A stretch of 64,000 bases of DNA from Liolophura sinensis. Taxonomy: Eukaryota; Mollusca; Polyplacophora; Chitonida; Chitonidae. A program made the position numbers and the translations under genes. The DNA is taken from assembly GCF_032854445.1 (NCBI RefSeq), contig NC_088296.1:5541246-5605245 (forward strand), written 5' to 3'. Under the pieces are notes generated by a model. The model did not search any database. It saw only the letters and a program-made list of their open reading frames with translations, and was not told where the DNA came from. Positions 1-9,950 of the stretch are shown piece after piece. Numbering within the stretch: position 1 is the stretch's first letter; each line of letters starts with the position of its first letter.

Positions 1-123
1 AACGCCAAGCGAGGAAGTTACAACTTCCTCTTTTAAGGACTTAGCTGTGACTCGAGCCAGGATTCACCCTGGATCTACAGCTCCCAAAGCGGGCCCTCTA
101 CCAACTGTGCTATCGAGGCCGGT
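1..123 (-). repeat. SINE family B, 5' head, cut by window edge
   Basis: Read on the minus strand this begins with a tRNA-like head (A-box-like TAGCACAGTTGGTAGAGG, B-box-like part near 60-75) and runs into the family-B body, including the hairpin GAGGAAGTTGTAACTTCCTC at 11-30. The same head and body occur on the plus strand at 29411-29748. The rest of the element lies outside the window. Confidence 0.75.
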
Positions 124-127
124 AAAT

Positions 128-246
128 AAATTGATGGACGGAGGATGGATGGAGGGTTGGGGCCAGTGGATGAATCTATGGACGAATGGGCGTTTGAATG
201 AATCGACGACTGGATGGATGAATGGGCGTTTAGATAAATCGATCAA
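128..246. repeat. Degenerate GGATGAATGGACG-type short tandem repeat
   Basis: Imperfect repetition of GATGGATGGA / GAATGGGCGTTT blocks of about 12-16 bp between the SINE head and the 20-bp array. The ORFs over it are artefacts of the repeat. Confidence 0.5.
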
Positions 247-409
247 CGGTCTGATTGAAAATTTTCAAACGCAATCAAATTTTACCAACATGTTTAACAT
301 GGTTCTGAAATTTTGGTATATTATTGTATTATGGTATTTTAGGTGTACCCACATTCTCAGAAACGAGTCAACATGCTGATATACATCGCATCAATCTTTT
401 AATTGTTCC

Positions 410-2122
410 AATCATCTGATATACGTCCCAACATTCTGATATACGTTTCAACATTCTGATATACGTCCCAGCATTTCGATACACGTTCCAACATTATGAT
501 ACACGTTCCAGCATTCTAATACACGTTTCAACATTCTGATATACGTTCCAGCATTCTGATACACGTTCCAACATTATGATACACGTTCCAGCATTCTAAT
601 ACAAGTTCAACATTCTGATATACGTTCCAGCATTCTGATACACGTTCCAACATTATGATACACGTTCCAGCATTCTAATACACGTTCAACATTCTGATAT
701 ACGTTCCAGCATACTGATATACGTTTCAACATTCTGATATTCGTTCCAACATTCTGATATTTGTTTCATTCTGATATAGGTTCCAACCATCTAATATACG
801 TTCCAACCATCTGATATACGTCCCAACCATGTGATATACGTTCCTACATACTCATACACGTTCCAACCCTCCAATAGACGTTCCAACATTCTGATATACG
901 TTCCAACCATCCAATATACGTTCCAACATTCTGATATACATATTCACATTCTGATATACGTTCAAACCATCTGATATACGTTATAACATTCTGATGTACG
1001 TTCCAACGTTCTTATATACGCTCTCAATAATCTAATATGCTTTCCAACTTCTACCCATTTGATATACTTCAACATTCTGATATATGTTCCAACATTCTGA
1101 TATATGTTCTAAAATGTTGATGTACGTGCTAATATTCTGATATATGTTTCAACCATCTGATATTCGTTCCAACATTCTGATACACATGCTAACATCCTAA
1201 TAAACGTTCCAACCATTCAATTTACGTTCCAACATTCTGATACACATGCTAACATCCTAATAAACGTTCCAACCATTCAATTTACGTTCCAACATTCTGA
1301 TACACATATCAACCATCTGATTTACATTTCAACATTCTGATATACCTTTTAGCATCCTGGTATACGTTCCACGATTCTGCTATACGTTTCAACACTCTAA
1401 TATATGTTCTAACATTGTGATATACGTGCTAACACACTGATATACGTTCCAACCAACCGATATACGTTGCAACATCTAATATAAGTCCCAACATTCTAAT
1501 GTACATTCCAACAATCTGATATACATTCGAACATTCTCACATACGTTCCAACATTCTGATATACGTTCCAACCACCTAATGTACGTTCCAATATTTTGAT
1601 ATAAGTTCCAACCATCTGATATACGTTCCAACATTCTGATATACGCTCCAACATTCTGATATTTGTGCTAACATTTAGATATATCTTCCAACCATCTGTA
1701 ATACGTCCCAACATTCTGATATACGTTCCAACCACATGATATACGTTATAACATTACAATATATGTTCCAAGATTCTGATATACGTTCCAACCATCTGAT
1801 ATACGTTATAACATTACGATATACGATCCAACATTCTGATATACGTTCCAACATTCTGATATACGTTCCAACCATCTGAAATACGTTATAACATTACAAT
1901 ATACGCTCCAACATTCTGATATACGTTCAAACCAAACGATATATGTTCTAACATTCTGACATACGTTCTAACACGCTGGCATACCTGCTAACACGCTGAT
2001 ATGCATTCTAAAAACACTGATATACGTTCCAACATTCTAATATACGTTCCAACATTCTGATATACGTTCCAACCATCTGATATATATTACAACATTCTGA
2101 TATACGTTGCAACATTTTGAAA
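410..2122. repeat. 20-bp satellite array (about 85 copies)
   Basis: Continuous array of a 20-bp unit close to ACATTCTGATATACGTTCCA, with variants such as ACCATCTGATATACGTT. There is local higher-order structure: a block of about 80 bp recurs near 480, 560 and 640, and a 60-bp block at 1168-1227 is repeated directly at 1228-1287. Small antisense ORFs over 1496-1875 come from the repeat (three 20-bp units restore the frame) and are not genes. SINE-B pieces of opposite orientation lie on both sides. Confidence 0.95.
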
Positions 2123-2345
2123 GACGAAGTTATAAGTTCCTCGCTAGGCGTTCAGCGTGAAGGGGATAGTGCGACGACTGGTGGATCGGTATCAGTATAA
2201 TGGCCCGGGTGGGGCGTCTTACTTGCCTTCGGTAAGTAGTCATACAACAAGGAGGCACATTACATGCATTCCAAGGATTGCTTCGTCGTCATGTGACTGA
2301 TAAATTGTTAAGTGCGACGTTAAACCCCAAGCACTCACTCACACA
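2123..2345 (+). repeat. SINE family B copy lacking its tRNA head
   Basis: It matches the family-B body and tail at 29500-29748 and 46540-46798 (AAGGGGATAGTGCGACGACT, then CCTTCGTCGTCATATGACTG-like sequence, ending ACGTTAAACCCCAAGCACTC). The tRNA-like head is missing; the 20-bp array begins exactly where the head should be. Confidence 0.75.
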
Positions 2346-2680
2346 AAGGTGTTACATGTAACAAAAGACTTTGTATTTGAATCGGTCGACATCGCTGCTG
2401 GCATTGTTGTGTTTTATTACCTTAAAGATATATCTAAGGTCATTGGAGACGTGCTATATTTAATGATGTTCAAGTTATTGTTTTCGTTTTGATTTAATGT
2501 GATTTTCCAACTACTTTTTCTTTATTTTGCTAGTTTAAAAAGAGTTGTTTTTGTGTCTTTTCGATATAATCATTTTCACGTCGAAAGACAAGTGTTTCCT
2601 AGTTCTAAAATGTTCTAGCTATCCAAATGGCTAAAGTAAAGCCAGCGATGCGTTTAACCCTCATGATTCATTCCTTCAAT
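2346..2680. other. No gene seen
   Basis: AT-rich sequence with no coding signal or clear repeat. Confidence 0.6.
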
Positions 2681-2923
2681 TTATTTATTCATTTATTTGA
2701 TTGGTGTTTTACGCCGTACTCAACAATGTGCCACTTTTACTACGGCGGCCAAACTTATGGTGGGAGCAAACCGTGAGAAACTCACGACCATCAGCAGGTT
2801 ACTGACTCACCTCCCCACGTTTGGAGAGGAAGCCAACTTGATCTGGAAATGAACCGCATTGGTGGGAGGCTCCTGGGTCATTGCGCCGTGGTGGCGTGCT
2901 ACGCTCTCGGCCACGGAGGCCCC
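2681..2923 (-). repeat. SINE family A, nearly full length, diverged
   Basis: tRNA-derived SINE read on the minus strand: the head ends in GGGGCCTCCGTGGC at 2910-2923, followed by the conserved body (CTTCCTCTCC...CCACCATAA) and the GTAAAACACCAATCAAATAA tail at the low-coordinate end. The A/B-box head is diverged. Confidence 0.85.
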
Positions 2924-3644
2924 AGTCCTTCAAAATGTATGAAACAGAGGGACTCGCACTAAATTATTCTAACATTTATGATCTACCAACGCTGTTTATC
3001 TGGGTATGTAATTTCACAAGAAAGATAACACCACATGATTTAGTACTCTGAGGGTGCGGTTTGTTCCCATGGTGACTCGTGTTTTATGAGGGAACACTAA
3101 GTACACGTTTATTGCTCTGCTGGTGGAAAAACACTCTAGTGGACCGGATTTGTGAGAACTCCCCAGCACACCTCCTGCACAAGCCTCTTTACTTGGTTGG
3201 CCGGATTCTTTGTTGTCATGGCTGAAGGAATAAAATGAAATAACATCACTTGATAAAAATCCAGGTAGGAGGAATGAAAATTTGTGATTTCATCATTCCT
3301 GACGTCAAATTCTCTCTACAGTCTTTATTTCTGTGACTCTGTGGTCTTTATGATGTATAGGCACCAAAATGTACTCTGACCTTCATCGCTGTGGCTTGAT
3401 GTTTCACAGTAGTCACCATTGCCCTTAATAGCACAGCAGTTTGGATTATTGGTCTGAACAGCATCGCACTTGTCCAATCGTGGTGACTTTTGTGAAAATG
3501 TCGGCGTTTGACCAATCACATGTGCCTGTACAAGTATGGGCTGGGTTTAACGTTCTCTCTTTGAGATCTGCCTGCGTTGAGTATTTTCAACGCAGACTGC
3601 CGACATACTGAAGTGGTTAAGTAGAATGAAGGAGCGTAAATTAG
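2924..3644. other. No gene recognised
   Basis: A perfect TGACGTCA octamer lies at 3300-3307. A minus-strand ORF at 3325-3519 has four clustered cysteines (KCDAV..NCCAI..DYCE) but no recognised domain and no convincing pair of splice sites, so it is not called a gene. Confidence 0.5.
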
Positions 3645-3910
3645 ATTTATTTATTTATTTCATTGGTGTTTTACGCCGTACTCAAGAATATTTCACTTAT
3701 ACGACGGCGGTCAGCATTATGGTGGGTGGAAACCGGTCAGAGCACGGGGGAAACCCACGACCATCTGCAGGTTGCTGGCAGACCTTCCCACTTACAACCG
3801 GAGAGGAAGCCAGCATGAGCTGGACTTGAACTCACAGCGACCGCATTGGTGAGAGACTCCTGGGTCATTACGCTGTGCTAGCACGCTAACCAACTGAGCA
3901 ACGGAGGCTC
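3645..3910 (-). repeat. SINE family A, full length
   Basis: Full element on the minus strand: TATTTATTTATTT tail, CATTGGTGTTTTACGCCGTA, body, B-box AGTTCAAGTCCAGC and head ending near 3910. The small plus-strand ORF over it is the conserved antisense reading frame of this SINE, seen at several copies. Confidence 0.9.
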
Positions 3911-4629
3911 GCCGTAAATTAGACAAAATCCACAGCTATGCACGCAAGGCATGAGAAGGTACGACAAAGACCGAAAAATTTGATTGTAAGCCGAAGTCGT
4001 TCAGCGTGCAGACAACGTCACCTTGCACTAATTGTAGTTTAATGGTAGCAACAAAGGATTAAATGCGTCTCCGATAAAATATAAAATAAATATTATACAG
4101 TGGAACAATAGCAGTTTATCAGCTGTTGTACTTATCCGTTTTTACACATTCAATTATATAATATTTATTTCACATCATGCGATTTGACGAATTCGACAAG
4201 TGAAATGAAAATAGCTCTAATTGGCAAGTCGCGTTCAGACCATGTGATTTGTAAAATGATGCAATTGTATGAAAAAGTGCATGTTTTCATTCTATTAGTC
4301 GGTTTCGACGGGTCGACTCGTCGCTCGCATCGAGTCAGCGCGGTATCATATAAAAAGAAAAGTTGCTTTTTACTTGATATAGACAGTGAAATGAGGATCG
4401 AATGATGCTATAAGCATTTAAAAGTTACTTAGAGCTGTTCTTAATTATTACCAGTTTATTATGGATTGATATAAAGTTTGTTTGAGCAGAAACCTCGACA
4501 AAAATGTTCGTAGCGCTGTTGGGCCCTGTCTAGCTCACGCCGACGTCAGGTGGTGTTTTACATTCAATGTTTCAGAGGTCATGCAAAATATGTCAGTCAA
4601 CCAGATTGGCGGTATGCCTGTGGCCCGTT
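3911..4629. other. No gene seen
   Basis: AT-rich; a 73-codon plus-strand ORF at 4184-4405 has no recognisable domain or splice context. Confidence 0.5.
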
Positions 4630-4727
4630 TGACATCACAGAAGTGAGATCCTGGACATCACAGTAATGTGATCCATGACGTCACATTATGTAATGTGGTC
4701 CTTGACGTCACTGTAGTGGGAGCCTTT
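4630..4727. repeat. Short tandem repeat carrying CRE-like sites
   Basis: About four imperfect units of 23-27 bp, each starting GACATCACAG or GACGTCAC and containing a small inverted piece (CACAGTAATGTG). Two units hold perfect CRE octamers TGACGTCA, at 4676-4683 and 4703-4710; a third perfect octamer is at 4856-4863. Whether any factor binds is unknown. Confidence 0.5.
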
Positions 4728-4870
4728 ACGCCACACTAGTAAGGCGTAAGACGTTAGACGTTATAGTAGTGATGTAAACATTGCCATACTTTAGACTTTG
4801 ACGTCTCTTTTCATTGTGACGTGTTTCACGTCAACTGACTCACGTCTTCCGCTTATGACGTCATTTGTAT

Positions 4871-6376
4871 ATTTGTCGTCCTCGGCGACGGTGATTGTGG
4901 GAAGTTTTATCAGCCTGTAAGAAATCCATTCGTGTGAACTGTAGATTTCTATAAAAGGTATGTATATGCGTGTGGTATTTGCCTAATAATTTCGTTTGGA
5001 TTAGGATCCAATTGTTCTCCTGCAATATATGAGTACTGCGTTTCCAGTTTGAAGACAAATCGTCATCGTAAAGGCAAGAAAGATCATCAGACTTCATAGG
5101 ACAGACCCGATTTACCTTAGGCTGGTAGGGCTTACTAATGTCTGTCATGTGGTCTTAAACAATAGGCTCTTTTCAAGGTTTCGAAAATGCCATTTGGACA
5201 TATTTTCTTCTCTCCCTGTTGGACAAAGACAATATTTTGGCAGAAACAAACCAGTAATTTGACTATAATGCACACATTCACTGTGTTGTTGTTGTTGTGC
5301 GTGTGATCATTATCATACTTATTTTGTACACAATTCCACACTCGCGTCGGGACAATTCCACACTCGTGCCGGCCGAGAGAACTGCTGAGAACATGTTCGT
5401 GGTAGCCTGAGGGTTTTAAAAAAACATTTCAAGAATACACATTGAAAAGGCACGCTCCGTGGAGCTGGTTTATTTCAGTGAGCAAGTTAGCAAAGGTCGA
5501 TGGTTTACCATAGGCACTCTGATTTAATCCACCCATAATCCTAATCGTGGGCCATACCTGAAAACCGTGAATTGAAAAAACAGAGCTGTATATAAAGTCA
5601 GTTATGGTGAACGCTCAGCTAGCTACGTAGTCAAAACATGCAGAATAGATCACCCAGGATAGATTACAGGAACGTGATTTAATAGCCTGTTTCGTTTATC
5701 ATGTTGCCTATATTCAGCTTTTTGTAAAATCAATCACACTCGTTAGTCACACGTAACACCTTAAGCTCTACACATTAATATGTTGGGCGTACATATTACT
5801 GAAAAGCAAATGCACTTAGAATGGTTTTTTTTTTATTTCTTAATGTTAAACTCCATTTATTCTGCTGTCGAATTTTCGGGTGTCAGTGACCATTGTCTCA
5901 AAGCATGCCGCGGATTTTTCGATCTGACACATGAAATTTTTGCTCAAAGTTCCGGACCGACTTCAAAAGGAAAAAGAATTCTTACTTACTGCCAAGCGCA
6001 AGAACTCTCTCAATAACACAATTTCCTCCGACACCATTCTTCCTATTCAATACTTAGCGGTGTCATGTCATGCATGCTTTTGTACATATATACATGATGG
6101 CCACAAGCCAATATCAATGCTCTAATGTACATAAATTAGTTACATTCAAAATATAAACTTGCCAAAAACAATCATGAACAGAGTGGGGTTTTTTGTCGTT
6201 TTTTTATAACAATGATTTTGAAACCAATCCATACCCATACCTACTAAAACTAACCGCCAAGATGTGAGTGAAAAAATATATAAACAACATTCAAACAAAT
6301 AAAAAAAGACTTTAACTAAAAGAGTAGGGATACTGTATGTAAATAAAAATAAATATTTCGGTGTCACATTTGACAG
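4871..6376. other. No gene recognised
   Basis: ORFs at 4861-5148 (minus), 5135-5341 (minus) and 5780-6125 (plus) have no recognisable domain. Upstream exons of the candidate gene at 6384 might be here but none could be supported. Confidence 0.4.
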
Positions 6377-6383
6377 CGGCAAT

Positions 6384-8145
6384 ATGACGGGCGTGGCACA
6401 AGACAAGCGAGCAGGAGGGGAGAGACCACGCCTTACAATACGCCAACGGCTGTCAATCAAACATGTACAAATGATCTGGGATGCTGTGCTGGAGAGAGTT
6501 GGGCGGAGCTTCAGGAGGAATAAGACGAAGCGCACGCGGCGCAAAAAGCAAGAAGTTGTGGTAGGTATAAAAGTACCCGGATTAGGCACCCACGTTTCTG
6601 TGCTCTGTCTTGAAATATACTCTGCTCATCCGGGTATCTAATTAAACTTAATCCGGTGCTAGGGAACGTATATTCGTCGTGTTGAATTAGACACCACGTT
6701 GGATGTATTAATCAGTGCAACACTGAGACATATTTTTTATTACTGACAACTTATAAACCAGCATGGTGCAAAATCAGGTTACTGACTTCGTCCATTCGCT
6801 TAAAATACCTTTCGTCTTGCCAACATCGTTAAAAACTGCTTTTCTTTGCATCCTCATACAATGGAATCGTATATGTTTGAAATTAACTGAAGATAGTGCG
6901 TTTTTTGGGCCAGTAGGTTTGTCAGTGATCTGACCAGTTAAATCATATTCTTCACAGCGTCGCTCTCTACATTGGCTTTACATCACTGCCACAACAGGAC
7001 ACGTTTGACCTTTGGAGCCTGTGGGACACTTTTGCTTGTTTAGGCTTAGCCTCATCACGTGTGTCCTCCTGTGGAACTATTTAGTCAGCACTCATCAATA
7101 ATATTGTTTAGGTCTTGGCTACAACCATGTTGTACATACTCTACATAAAGAGAATCCATGTGTATAAAGTATTTATGGAGACAAAAGCCGAGACGAATTT
7201 ATTGTGTTTCCTGACATCACTTCCTGCCTCATAACCGTGGATCCGGTGACCTCGGCGTTGTTCAACATTTCAGTACAAACATTTACCACTGGGGACAGTG
7301 CTGTAAAGCGAAAGGTAGAAAGGGAAACATGCGCTGGTTGCTGGCAGACTTTTCAACGTACGGCCGGAGAGGAAGCCAGCATGAGCTGGACTTGAACTCA
7401 CAGCGACCGCATTGGTGAGAGGCCTGGGTCATTACGCTGCGCAAGCGCGCTAACCAACTGAGCCACAGAGTCCTCCTAAGGGGATTTAAAGTGGTCCCCT
7501 CTGTCCATGAAAATGACCACCGTTGTGTAGGCTCTAAGTGAAATATGATACTCAAGAATATTTCACTTATACGACATCGGCGAGCATTATGACGGGAGAA
7601 AACCGAGTAGAGCCCCTGGGAAAACCACGACCATCAGATGGTTGCTGGGAGGCCTTCCCACGTAAAGCCGGAGAGGAAGCCAGCATGAGCTTGGCTTCAC
7701 AGCTGCCACGGTGGTGAGAGATCTGGGTTATTACGCCGGAAACGTGATTAAGAACTGCCAACTATATGTGCTGGTGGATCGCGAAATTTAGCAGCTAATT
7801 TTATAAACATGAAGCGTTCGGCATTGGATTACATCACAGTACAAGAGTATTAATCAATCAGTGTTGAATACAAAAATATTCAAATTTTTTTTACAGAGGC
7901 AAATGCAGAAGGAAATAGAGCCCGAGCTGAAGACTGTGGAGGGGGTGCGCTCTGTGAAGTCCGCCCGTGACGGTCGGGCCGGTCACGGGTGTTTGGCCAC
8001 AGCGTGCGGGTGTTTTGGTGACCACTCACGAAGGAGCAGACTGACTGTCACGGACTCGGACGCTCCCCCAGAGTACAGTAACGACGACATAATCCACGAC
8101 ATCGTGCCGCCACTCAACCTAACAACACCATCCAGACGCCAGTAA
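6384..8145 (+). CDS. Candidate two-exon gene of unknown function (basic N-part, PPEY-containing C-terminal exon)
   Basis: Exon at 6384-6560 (59 codons from ATG) ends at the donor GTG|GTAGGT in phase 0. The terminal exon at 7897-8145 (82 codons plus TAA) follows a strong acceptor (CAAATTTTTTTTACAG) and also starts in phase 0, giving about 141 residues if joined. The first part is strongly basic (FRRNKTKRTRRKK near residues 43-55). The second is polar and charged, has a short Cys cluster (CLATACGCFG), and near its end holds DAPPEY, a PPxY motif of the kind bound by WW domains. No membrane segment or signal peptide is visible. An AATAAA lies 141 bp after the stop. The terminal exon is well supported. 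The first exon and its ATG are less certain, because a second frame is also open from 6377 to 6524 and a weak acceptor sits at 6375-6376, so this could be the 3' end of a larger gene. The intron carries SINE A fragments and a repeat-E copy. I do not recognise the family. Confidence 0.45.
6640..6875 (+). repeat. Dispersed repeat E, partial copy
   Basis: Similar to 48905-49290: a shared GTGTTGAATTA block, CAGCATGGTGCAAAATCAGG, and AAAACTG(TT)C(A)CTGCTTTTCTTTGCAT-type sequence in the same order. It lies in the intron of the candidate gene. Confidence 0.55.
7334..7476 (-). repeat. SINE family A, 5' half
   Basis: Covers the head and first part of the body: CAACTGAGCCAC at 7456-7467, B-box region and CCGGAGAGGAAGCCAGCATG; the tail half is missing. 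Confidence 0.85.
7549..7744 (-). repeat. SINE family A, partial copy
   Basis: It starts inside the tail (CTCAAGAATATTTCACTTAT) and runs to the decayed head, with small deletions around the B box. Confidence 0.8.
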
Positions 8146-8285
8146 TCGTCACCTGTAGCACAACGCCATGATGACATCGTAATCATAAAATGTGTTATGG
8201 CCAAAAAGATATGCCTGCTATTAATTTGATAGAATTTATCGTTTTCTGTGGCACTGTTGTCCAGAAATGATTTTGTTTTTTTTTT

Positions 8286-8291
8286 AATAAA
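8286..8291 (+). promoter_or_regulatory. Poly(A) signal of the candidate 6.4-8.1 kb gene
   Basis: AATAAA after a T-rich run, 141 bp downstream of the TAA at 8143-8145; no other hexamer lies between. Confidence 0.5.
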
Positions 8292-8451
8292 AAATATCAC
8301 TGAAAGCACCTAATGTATGTATTTCACTGGAAATTTTCCATCCAAATCACGTGGTTTTGCCTCGAGCCAAGCAAGCCAGTTGTTCAGGTAAACAATGGTG
8401 GATGATTTTCCTTTCGTGCTTCCGATTAAGTAACCGTTTTACTATGGTTTG

Positions 8452-8504
8452 AAAACAACTTGCCAATGGTACAAAAATTGGTACCAAAACAACTTGCCAA
8501 TGGT
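8452..8504. repeat. Direct repeat of about 20 bp, 33-bp spacing
   Basis: AAAACAACTTGCCAATGGTA occurs at 8452-8471 and 8485-8504; GGTACAAAAATTGGTACC lies between. Confidence 0.8.
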
Positions 8505-8513
8505 AGGCCTACG

Positions 8514-8548
8514 TCAACAGCAGCCGACGTCACGTCGGCTGCTGTTGA
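8514..8548. repeat. Perfect 16-bp hairpin with 3-nt loop
   Basis: TCAACAGCAGCCGACG at 8514-8529 is followed after TCA by its exact reverse complement at 8533-8548. No tract of T follows and no element ends here, so its role is unknown. Confidence 0.9.
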
Positions 8549-9681
8549 TATATGTCTTCACTTTTTTTACGTGGGACTTTTGCACCTACATGTTATAGAG
8601 CTGTCAATCAAGGACAGGCCTTCGGCCAATAATCAACCATTTTGTGAAAAATAAGTCAACCGGATGTCCCACTCATTTGATACAAATGTTTAGCCTTTCT
8701 GTGAAGTCATAATGTCAGAATTGCTTCACACATAATTAAATGGAAAGGAGCGGTGGTGAGTTTTCAGTCATGTGGATCCATCCGTTTTGTTTATCGCCCA
8801 TTTTGTGTGGCACTGAAGCGTAAACGTTCTTTGTCGTTACATTCATGCAGTTACCCGTTTATTATACACCAAAATGCACCTAGCTTCGCCCGTGGTGCGA
8901 AGTATAAAAGTGAGGCAATGCCACTGACGCCTGCAGAGAAGGCGTAATGAAATAATCGCTGGGGGGCTGGAAGTGCGGGTTCAAACCCAAACTGCAAATA
9001 ATTTGCAGATTATACCGCACTAAGTTTTGATGACGTGACCGATTGCGTTCTTTAAAATTCGTAGACCACTTATCGCTCACCACTTTTGTGTGCATATATC
9101 TGTACGTCAGGTGTAGAAAAGTTCGTCCTTGACTTGCCAAATGTCAGTGGTTTACGCCAAGATTTTCTCCAAAATTGAAACTGACCTCCATCGTATAAAT
9201 TAATAAATGTGAGTATGGTGTTAAGCAAAATAGAAAAATAAATAAAAAAATAAAATACATAAATAAATTATGTAAATAGGGGAAAGGAAATATTGACATA
9301 ATTTAATGACATTTTCTATGATGAATTTACTTCACTGAACACCACGCAACAATGTCTATGGCGACATCGCAGATGGAAGGAGTGTATCTATACATGTACT
9401 TGGTCGAATTTAATACCAAATATACCAAGGCCAGGATGAACCCTAGGACACGTTGTGTGTGAAGAGGTCAAAGGTCAAACAGGGCACAAAGGCCAAACTT
9501 AGACGCATGCGCCTTAAAGGGGTGCAAGGCCTGATACGAAACCAATACCGACAGCTTTTTCATATGATTTCCAAGGCATTAACTTTGAATATCATAAGCA
9601 GAATTTATGTTTACTCCTAACATTTTGTCAAGCAACAGTCAAACTCATAGATTAATCAATCAAGCCCGTAAAATAGAATGG
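8549..9681. other. No gene seen
   Basis: GCGGGTTCAAACCC near 8974 resembles a pol III B box, but no A box at the right distance was found. An A/T-rich AAATAAATAA stretch lies at 9235-9270. Confidence 0.5.
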
Positions 9682-9950
9682 ATTTTTTTTTTTTTTTTTG
9701 ATTGGTGTTTTACGCCGTACTCAAGAATATTTCACTTATACGACGGCGGCCAGCATTATGGTGGGAGGAAACCGGGCAGGGCCCGGGGGAAACCCACGAC
9801 CATCCGCAGGTTGCTGTCAGACCTTCTCACATACGGCCGGAGAGGAAGCCAGCATGAGCTGGACTTGAACTCACAGCGACCGCATTGGTGAGAGACTCCT
9901 GGGTCATTACGCTGCGCTAGCGCGCTAACCAACTGAGCCACAAAGGCCCC
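9682..9950 (-). repeat. SINE family A, full length
   Basis: Well-preserved element on the minus strand, from the T-rich tail at 9682-9699 to GGGGCC at the head end (9945-9950), with intact A-box-like GGCTCAGTTGGTTAGCGCG and B-box AGTTCAAGTCCAGC. Confidence 0.95.

Noticed and set aside
410-2122. Direct repeats at regular spacing, CRISPR-like at first sight
   Set aside because: No unique spacers; it is a contiguous 20-bp satellite in a eukaryotic genome.
3325-3519. Short Cys-rich ORF, possible secreted peptide
   Set aside because: No signal peptide, no convincing splice sites, no recognised cysteine framework.
4861-5148. 95-codon minus-strand ORF
   Set aside because: No domain, no start or splice context, composition like the surrounding non-coding DNA.
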